From: Cercospora beticola
Lineage: Eukaryota > Ascomycota > Dothideomycetes > Mycosphaerellales > Mycosphaerellaceae
DNA length: 64,000 nucleotides
Assembly: GCF_033473495.1 (NCBI RefSeq)
Contig: NC_088937.1
Coordinates: forward strand, 3,224,001 to 3,288,000
Direction: 5' to 3'
Part shown: positions 56,841-64,000 of the stretch, piece after piece
How the letters are laid out: every line of letters starts with the position of its first letter
Position numbering within the stretch: position 1 is the stretch's first letter
The notes under the pieces: generated by a model
Seen by the model: the letters and a program-made list of their open reading frames with translations, nothing else
Database searches by the model: none
What the model was told of the DNA's origin: nothing
Translations under genes and position numbers: made by a program

Positions 56841-58355
56841 TTGAAGGTGTAAATGTCGATGAGCAGTGCTTTACGCGAGATGCCAAATTCGTCGCTCGAT
56901 GCAAGAATGTCCACGAGAGATGTTGGAGTGAGCTGAAAGGATGGAGCGAGCTGAAGGTAGCGGTCGTGAATCGTAGGCGGTGTCGATGCAAGCGGAGGTG
57001 GTGGCGTATGGTGCGTGGACTCTTTGGACGAAGTGGTCGTGAGGGTCGCGTGCGAGGTGTGTGCAAATGCAAGAAGCGACACTGCCAAATTGGGCCTGCA
57101 CGGGTACTCCTGCGCTCCCAGCCTTGTCGCTAGTGCCTGCCGTGACGTTCCTGCATCATTCAGCAGAAAACCATTTTCTACGTTGATGCTCTGCCAGCAA
57201 CATGTTCTCGGCTACTACCATCATACTCTCTCCTCTCCTTCACCTTCTACTCGCCTCGATACGCCTCCATCTCGCGCAGAAGCCGCCACAATCGCGCGAA
57301 GACACGTCCGAACGCGTGCTCAGAGAGCTATGGCCCTAGCCCAGCTGTCAAACCAGTACCACCACCAACCCTCCTGACACCTTTCACAAAGGAAGCCACC
57401 ATATGCGACAGCACCTGCGAATGCTACTCTTCGCCCAAATTCCCACCGCTGATGACCAAATGGCACTCTTTCGCCTTGTCTCACCTCGTTTATTCTACCT
57501 CGGCCAAGGCGGGCACACTCAAGCCTTCGGCCGCGCCTGAGGCATGACGGGTGCTGCCGATAGAACGTGGCGCAGATCAGTGATAGTGCCACGCTCCAGG
57601 TTGCTCTGTTGACTTCTGCTGAACACGACGTTCCTAGAGTCGTGACTCCCGGCTCCAGAACCCGTGTGAACGGCACAGCGGTGAGTATTCGTGCATGCGT
57701 CGCTCTATTTGAGATGCTTGAGATGTCCAGAAATCGGAGACAGCCCAACTTCCAGGCATCTGGAAGAAGTCGCCTTGGAGCAATGGCAAGAAGGTCATGC
57801 TGCGCCGGCTAGCATTACAATTTGCTTGATAAAAGATGGAATTGCTTGAACTCCCACGCAATGCGTAACATGAAACCCCCCCGTGCGTACGACACATCAC
57901 ATCTTGACCTAAGCAAACATCCCACGGCATCTAGATCAACAAGTACTTGCAGCTTCCGATGTTCCATGGTAGAGCTCGACGGCTTCTTCATATTCCATTC
58001 GCCAAAAATCATCGAGCCGGCCCTGTAGCACCTTTTGAGCAAGCTGGTGCTGTCCATCCCGCGTTATGGGTCAAGTGAATTCATGGATAAGCTACACGAA
58101 CCAAGATGTCCAATCTGCGATGCGGCGACCGTTTGACAAGCAGCTCGAGCTCACCGATGATCGCGAAAACATCCAGCAATGATCAGAAAACTGCTGTCAT
58201 ATACTCCACGGGCCGCTCTCATGCGTTCTGAGTTCGCCCATACACCCACAGCCTCCGCGTTTCGCTTTCGACTCCAACATCCACCTTTAGTGCATCGAAG
58301 GCTGATAAATTAGGCGAAAACTTCTGATCGGCTCTCAAATCTGGCTTGCCTCAGC
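56841..58355. other. 1.5-kb intergenic region
   Basis: Divergent promoter region of the GYF gene and the next gene. A minus-strand open frame at 56429-57088 overlaps the GYF exon in another frame and has low-complexity Pro/Thr-rich text; not called. Nothing else recognised. Confidence 0.5.
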
Positions 58356-59244
58356 ATGGCCATACCAAATCATCCGTCGAACATCAAGCCTTACATGGCC
58401 GCCATGCTATTCGACCAGACTCACATGCCAACACTAGGCAGAAGAAATATGGGCCTTGGTACACGCAGTCAAATCCATAATCCTTTCAGCTACGACACTA
58501 ACGAGTCACAGGCAGTGCCTTCTTCCCGAGTGGCTCAAGACCGCCCATGCACATGATGAACCGCTTATATCCCAGCATGGCCGCTCACGGGGCATCGAAC
58601 TCTCCGTTCGGCGCTGGGCAATATCCCTATCCTCACGATCCCGTCGTCCCCAGCCCTTGGGCGATGCAACCACCACCCATGATGGGTCCTGGCTTCCCCG
58701 GGCCAAGTCCCGGAGGAATGCCGCCTCTACCACCTCCACCGCCATTCATGCCCGGTCCTACAATGGGCCCACCAGGAGCGGGCATGTTTCCACCTGGCAT
58801 GATGGGTGGAGGCGGACCCGGTTTTGGAGGCCCTATGGCACCTCCAATGGGTGGACTACCAATGGGCGGACTACCACCTGGAATGGGCGGCACACCTGAT
58901 TTCGGCAGTATGTCGTTTCCAACGCCATCCTACGCCGGCAGCAGCGTCTTTAGTTCTTCCGATGGCGACTACGATGACGACGACAGTAGCAGCGGCCTCT
59001 GGGGTCCCGATCCAGACGAAGACGATCCGCTCGTGTACTTCCACCGTGCATCGAAGAAGGGGACAAGGAAAGGCAAGAATAAAGGTAAGCTTTATTGTTC
59101 CGTTAGAGGCTCCCTCTACCTGCATTTGCTGAACGCCGCCTCCAAGCTCATCCCATGAGATATGGCTGGCAGGTCGACTTACCCTTCGACTTCACCTTCG
59201 GTCGACTACCAGATAAGAGTTGGAAGAAGACTTGGGGGTGGTAG
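58356..59244 (+). CDS. Pro/Gly/Met-rich fungal protein
   Basis: Exons 58356-58458, 58512-59084 and 59147-59244, 257 residues. Introns: GTACAC...CACTAAC...ACAG (53 nt) and GTAAGC...TGCTGAAC...CAAG (62 nt). The frame holds through all junctions and ends with a compact, conserved-looking tail: HPMRYGWQVDLPFDFTFGRL followed by PDKSWKKTWGW. The middle is low complexity (MPPLPPPPPFMPGP, MMGGGGPGFGGPM), then an acidic block (DGDYDDDDSSSGLWGPDPDEDD) and a basic lysine cluster. No known domain. The folded tail, not the repeats, is probably the functional part. An alternative last exon is possible at 59286-59413. Confidence 0.72.
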
Positions 59245-60246
59245 CTTTTAAGAATGTGCTGACCGTGTGCTGTCTGTTGAGCTAGATCATCCCAAGAACA
59301 CATTTAAGATGAACACAGCAATGTTTAGACTTCCAGGCGCGCCAATATTTATGCCGACGGGAATGGGTATGGATATGGGAATGAATATGGGCATGGGCAT
59401 GGGATGTCTATAAGGTCCTTCAGAACTGCATAACGTCTAATGACTTTTCGGTTTGTCAGTTACATGAGCTTTGACGCATCTGAGGCATTGTGTTTTGCGG
59501 TATCCGAGAGGCTGCACTGCTGTGTCTGTATCAGTGCTGGAAAGCAAGTCTTGGCACATAAAGAAGCAGCTAGTTACTGTACATGTATTTCGCACAACCG
59601 CAATCTGCCCTCTATGCTCTCACGCTGCAAGCAGTCGCATTTAAGACTTTAACCCTCATCAACAAATCGCTCGTTGTCAGCACAGCGACCTGCCTCGGCG
59701 AAGACCCTCAACCCTCCGTTGGGCACCAACAACCACAAAGATCGACACAAGTTCTCCACCTCACCTCACAACTTCATGCGCGAAACAAACGTGCACTGTC
59801 ACTGACTCAATCAATTTGAGTGGCCGCAGCGCATTTTCATTGTTGCCCAAAGTCGGCGTAATTCTGTACCAGAAAACTGTTTAGCACAAGCGGCGACGGT
59901 GCGGCCCAGTTGATCAGTGCCGTCCACCACGTGGATCGCCGGAAGTAAAATAGAGTAGATGATTATGTGGATGATTTGCACAACCATCAACTTCGAAACT
60001 TCGTCATCGTTATGGCGTTTGATATTCATACATAGGCGTAAGTCATGTTTGCAAACATACAGGTTGCGTAGAAGAATGGGTGGTGGAGACAACCTAAAAT
60101 CCGTGCCTCTATGTTTCGAGACCCTGGAAATCTTGAACTCCGATGCTCCAACTCCATTTTGTTCGATAACAGCCCAGCCAAAGTTCCCCAACGCCTCGCC
60201 AACGTGAAGTCATCAATTCAGAAAGAATGCGTGGTAGCCGAGTGGC
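59245..60246. other. Convergent intergenic region
   Basis: 1 kb. Near 59370-59405 lies an ATGGGN hexamer-like repeat, possibly an alternative exon of the upstream gene. Other ORFs have no recognised content. Confidence 0.5.
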
Positions 60247-61444
60247 TCACTCCTTGGCTATCGGCTCTGCACCTCCATCTGCACTTGCGGCAATCACAGC
60301 CGCCGGAGTGTGCTGCGGAACGGAAGTCGCTGGTGGGCTGGCCAGTGGTGAGTGTTGATGAGCATGATTCTGCCCACCAGCGCCCGTGCCACCCAGGGCT
60401 GCAATTTGATGTTCTGTGAAGTTTATCAGCATGGACGGTTCCTCTGCGATATTTGCAATCAACCTACCGAGCTCCCTGATTCTCAACTTCAGCATTTGGT
60501 TTTCTCTTGTCAAGTTCTGCGTCTCAGCCTGATAGAATGCCGTCTCGTCTCTTGTCCCTCCCAGCAAGAAGTCTTCCGTCAAAGGCCCGAGATTACTAGA
60601 CTGAGGTCGCAGAGCTGGTGAGGTTCCTCGGCTGCCTGGGGTGGAGATCAAGGCCGAGGATCTACGAGAGAGCGAGTGTGGGCGGTTGAAATGTTGTTGC
60701 GTTGGATGTGCCGGGGTCGCGTGAGACTGTGCGGGGCTCGATGCTTCAGTGACTGCTGTGCTCGTTGGCGCTGCCAGGCCGGAGGGCGGTGTGGGGAATC
60801 GAGTGTGCTCGGCAGACGAGGGAGAGACCTCTGTTGCTTGCGACTGTTGCCTGTGGATGGCAGCTAGCTGATCTTGCTGAATTCTAATCACTGTAGAAGT
60901 TAGTGGAATGTAAGCATGTGTTTCACGCATTTCTCTCGGTCGGGCACTGTTGATTGTCCAGGAGCAACTCTTCAGAGGGACACTCACTATGCAGCAATCG
61001 ATTGACCTGAGCTTCCTGTTCATTCTCAAGCTCTTGATGCAATTCTCCCAGACTGGGTTGTCTGTGGTGATGTGGATCTGCAGTGTGCAACACAAAAGAC
61101 CTTCTCCCAAGTCGCGGACTGCCGGCATTGCTCCCTTGACCGGCGTGGTTCTGCTGGAGTTCTCCTGGGCCAGGCACAGCCGGATCGTTGAGCAGTAGAT
61201 TGTTCATGAGGGACGATCTGCGGCGTTCGACGCTCGGCGAGGCACGAGAGGGCGATCTATGTAGTCCTGCGTTGATTGTGGCTGCAGCTTGCAGCGAAGA
61301 AAGAGATGGCGATCGTGGAGACGGCGGGCTTGGTCGAGCAGCTTCCTGCGTGCTGATGGAGATTCTGCGTGGGCGAGCTGCAATTGGTGATCCGGGCCCG
61401 GAAGGCGGCCTCGAAGTCGGGAGGGTGTTCAGGTCGGGCGGCAT
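60247..61444 (-). CDS. Serine/proline-rich coiled-coil protein
   Basis: Exons 61444-60988 and 60890-60247, 366 residues. The 97-nt intron is GTGAGT...CACTAAC...TACAG; splicing joins ENEQEAQVNRLLH to MIRIQQDQLAAIHRQQ. The first 120 residues are disordered and Ser/Pro-rich with basic clusters. A helical segment spans the junction (QELENEQEAQVNRLL), and a second coiled coil lies near residue 270-310 (YQAETQNLTRENQMLKLRIRE). The latter looks like a short leucine zipper, but no basic DNA-binding region precedes it, so bZIP is not called. The C-terminus is alanine/histidine-rich. Unknown function. Confidence 0.72.
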
Positions 61445-62778
61445 GATGCTTTTACGGTGCCACGTGTGCAGGCGGCAAGAGGTGAGTGCTAGGAAAAGAT
61501 ATAGGCCTTACTGCTGGGGATACCGCGTGGTGGTATGACGTGCCGCGTCGTCTGCGAGCACATGCACAGAGAGGTGACTGGTGGTGAGACCGTGTGGAGT
61601 GAGCACCGAGCGCGCCGCCGTGCTTGCCCATGCAGCCTTCCGGAAGAGGCAGGCTCGGCCCGTCGGGGTCGTTTCGTGTCCTTCGTCTCGTCTCGTCTCT
61701 CCTGCAGCAGCGTGCAGCAACATGGCACCGCCCGCTCACGCAAATCTCTCAGGCCGACATTTGCGCAGAACGGCGGGGGGCAGGGCGGATGCGACATGCA
61801 ACGCTCCTCCGCATTTCGCTGCGCGGACGAGGGGACGCTGGCCCTTTTGTTCCATCTTCGCCGCACCGCGTGCGCACGCTGCAGGATGGGCCAACAGGCT
61901 CGCTTGTTGACATCCAGGCCCCTGGAGCTGGCGTGCGCGCCAGGCGGCCGTTGGATGTGACCATCACATCCCCAGCGACGCGGCTCTCTCGCAGCGACCC
62001 TTTCTGGACAGGCAGACATCTTGCACCGACGCCACGCGTGGACGTACTGCAGCCAGTGCTGTCACGACCACGCCGGTACGAGCTTGTGTGGACAGGCTCA
62101 TCTGCGCAATTCTACAGCTCTACTGTTCCAGACGGCCTGCCAAGTCGACTGCTGATGAGAGTGCGGGCAGCTGAGGCCAACGCCTTGCTTTCGCCTTATA
62201 GTCGCCGTCTGCTATACACGCTGCGGTTGCGCGCGCAATCGATCACAATCAACACCCACGACGCTTGAATCATGAAGCTATTGTTACTAACGATTGCGGG
62301 ACCAGAGCCATAGCTCTCCCCGACGCCGCCCACCTACGCTGCCGTCTGCCACGGAAGTCTATTTCTTGCCTCTTTGGCATTGGCGCTGCACCAGCAGGCG
62401 ATCCGCTAACCTGAGCTATATGTCACGATTGGACAGTTGGGATCCAATCTTCCGCGAGTCCACCGTGCATACCCAAAAGCACTCAAAGAGCACTCGCCGG
62501 CGCGCACCCATTCTCCTCCATGGACCTGACGTTACAGACTCGCGCACTCTCTGACAACCCAGCGCGCTTCAGCACCAACCCCCAGCGCGTGCTCAATGCC
62601 CTGCCGTGCAACGCGCCATCAGCACTCATTCTGAGGCAGGCGAGGCCCGGATCTTCGTTCCGGACAGGGTACCGGACCTGCCGAGACAGCGACTGGACTT
62701 CATCCGAATCGCTAAGACCGTCCTGAATCTGCGAACTTGCTGCACTGTCGTGCCAGAGTTTTCGCTTTGCCCGATCAC
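61445..62778. other. Divergent intergenic region
   Basis: 1.3 kb, GC-rich first half with overlapping open frames on both strands that reflect composition rather than genes. A tRNA D-arm-like match on the minus strand near 62398-62420 was examined and rejected. Confidence 0.5.
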
Positions 62779-64000
62779 ATGGATCTCCTTGCAGAGTGCC
62801 CTGTGCAGTCGTCCGACACTTCAACCCAAGATGCCGACTACAAGCTCCCGGCATTATCACGATCGCAGACCACTCTCCATGTCACAGAATACCCTTCACC
62901 TGACGGCCCGCCGCTGCCCAGTCCCACGGCCTCGATTCCTGTTTCTCCTTCAATAGCCTCCCCAACGACGGACAAACGAAAAAGTCTTCGATTGCGTCCC
63001 ACTGAGAGTCTTGATCGTCAACATGCAGAACCTCTCCCACTAAGCACCAGTCCGAAGACAACAACACCCCCGGAACTGCGTCCAAGAACATCCAAGATGT
63101 CGCTCTTCCACCTTTTCAGCAAACCCAAAGTCGAAAAGCTTCGTGGTTACGCGGAGACTGGCCTGGACGCCCCACCTCGCGGGATCTCCAACAGTGATAT
63201 CAAGAGGCCTGTGCGGCCCAGCAGGCCTGATGCTCATAATGGCAAACTGCAACCCTCGCCCTCGAGAACTGTCGATACTCCGAAGATTGCAAAGCCAATG
63301 CCCGAAGTGTCAGCACTACCAGCACCAAGCGAACGATCACCAAAGATGCGTACTTTCGAGCCACCGCCATTGTTCCAAGTATGGCCCCAGGCTATCAAGT
63401 CTGCATCGTTTGAGGTCTCTACTGTCACATCAGATAACAACGCTCCAAGGTCCAAGAACCGCATGCTCGGCGCGACCCTGTTCGTACCCGGAAGCGATTT
63501 ACAATCACTGCAGATGGGTTCGCCCAAAGACGGTGCTGAACCGCGAGCATCGACATCTACCAGAGTAGCAACGCGACAATCATCTATTACGGCAAGCAGC
63601 CTACCCACTAAGCTCATCGTCCTTGTGACCTCTGGATACCTGTTGCAATATGCTGCGACCGGACCCAACGATCGATATCCCGAGAAGATGTTGCAACTAC
63701 AGAAGGAAAGTGCCGCTTTTGCGTCGGACTTGATTCCAGGTAAACATCACGTTCTACAAGTCGTGCAATCCGTCAACGAACAAGGTGTCATGGCAGCACC
63801 ATCGACGGGCTTGCTTTCGAGGCTCGGACTGCGCAGTCAAACGGCACGCCGAACGACTACCACTTTTCTATTGGTCATGCCGGGGCCCGAGGAGATGAAG
63901 AATTGGATGACTACGATCAGGCAAGAGATTGAAAGACAGGGAGGCAAACACATTAGGTCGGACTCGTCGACCAACCGCGCTGATGTGAACGCGTCGGCAA
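62779..64000 (+). CDS. PH-domain protein, 3' part beyond window
   Basis: Open from the ATG at 62779 to the window end, 407 residues so far, with no intron needed. The N-terminal 90 residues are disordered and proline-rich. A conserved-looking segment MSLFHLFSKPKVEKLRGYAE begins near residue 109, followed by another flexible region with ALFQ-like text (PPPLFQVWPQAIKSASFEVST). A pleckstrin-homology-like domain appears near residues 275-385: KLIVLVTSGYLLQYAATGP, then HHVLQVVQSV, and a final helix with the invariant tryptophan (EEMKNWMTTIRQEIERQ). PH domains usually bind phosphoinositides at membranes. An ATG at residue 109 is an alternative start. Family not named. Confidence 0.8.
   Translation, partial: MDLLAECPVQSSDTSTQDADYKLPALSRSQTTLHVTEYPSPDGPPLPSPTASIPVSPSIASPTTDKRKSLRLRPTESLDRQHAEPLPLSTSPKTTTPPELRPRTSKMSLFHLFSKPKVEKLRGYAETGLDAPPRGISNSDIKRPVRPSRPDAHNGKLQPSPSRTVDTPKIAKPMPEVSALPAPSERSPKMRTFEPPPLFQVWPQAIKSASFEVSTVTSDNNAPRSKNRMLGATLFVPGSDLQSLQMGSPKDGAEPRASTSTRVATRQSSITASSLPTKLIVLVTSGYLLQYAATGPNDRYPEKMLQLQKESAAFASDLIPGKHHVLQVVQSVNEQGVMAAPSTGLLSRLGLRSQTARRTTTTFLLVMPGPEEMKNWMTTIRQEIERQGGKHIRSDSSTNRADVNASA

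Noticed and set aside
57388..57412. Short match to the introner block AAGCCACCATATG
   Set aside because: Only about 20 bases resemble the family; no GTRAGT donor or CTTAC block nearby.
60229..60250. A-box-like GGTAGCCGAGTGGCTCA on the plus strand
   Set aside because: Overlaps the end of a coding sequence and no cloverleaf can be completed.
61489..62268. Overlapping ORFs of 140-214 codons on both strands
   Set aside because: GC-rich region where open frames arise by composition; no motif and no splice structure.
62398..62420. tRNA-like A-box (TAGCTCAGGTTAGCGGATCGC) on the minus strand
   Set aside because: No anticodon arm, T-arm or acceptor pairing follows; chance match or long-dead fragment.

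Overview
The window is nuclear DNA of a filamentous ascomycete. The genes are dense, close to 2.5 kb each, sit on both strands, and carry short introns (about 49-130 nt) with GTRNGT donors, CTRAC/CTAAC branch points and AG acceptors. Protein families are typically fungal (Rdh54, Mcm3, Spf1, Mia40, Ssh4, GYF protein). Introner-like elements and the general protein style fit Dothideomycetes, probably Mycosphaerellaceae, but that placement is inference. Exon-intron models were built by hand from splice signals and frame.

Left part (1-13 kb): 3' part of an rdh54 helicase gene, a threonine aldolase, a short cysteine-rich ORF, a tRNA-Ser(CGA) gene with two insertions, a four-helix membrane protein, mcm3, and a BPL_N-type amidotransferase-like gene. 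Centre-left (13-32 kb): a large adenylation-thiolation-membrane protein of the poly-lysine synthetase type, a UIM protein, a GFA-fold enzyme, a Kex2-processed repeat precursor, the ER P5A ATPase spf1, cullin-1 and mia40. Centre-right (32-45 kb): thiamine pyrophosphokinase, kap104, ssh4, a pentapeptide-like protein and an MFS sugar transporter. Right part (47-64 kb): a ten-exon SLC1-type symporter, a small helical protein, a large GYF protein, a Pro/Gly/Met-rich protein, a coiled-coil protein, and the start of a PH-domain protein running off the end.

Most genes are unrelated housekeeping neighbours, with no clear metabolic cluster. Three things stand out. (1) The tRNA-Ser(CGA) gene at 4411-4574 folds perfectly once two pieces are removed: the usual intron next to the anticodon, and a 56-nt insert in the T-loop with the splice sites and branch point of a spliceosomal intron. 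(2) Five related introner-like elements occupy introns of only two neighbouring genes, the MFS and SLC1 transporters; two copies are about 90% identical. (3) The secreted precursor at 22028-23268 has five KR-EAEA-spaced cysteine-pair peptides plus a second repeat class, as in pheromone or Kex2-processed repeat (possibly RiPP) precursors.
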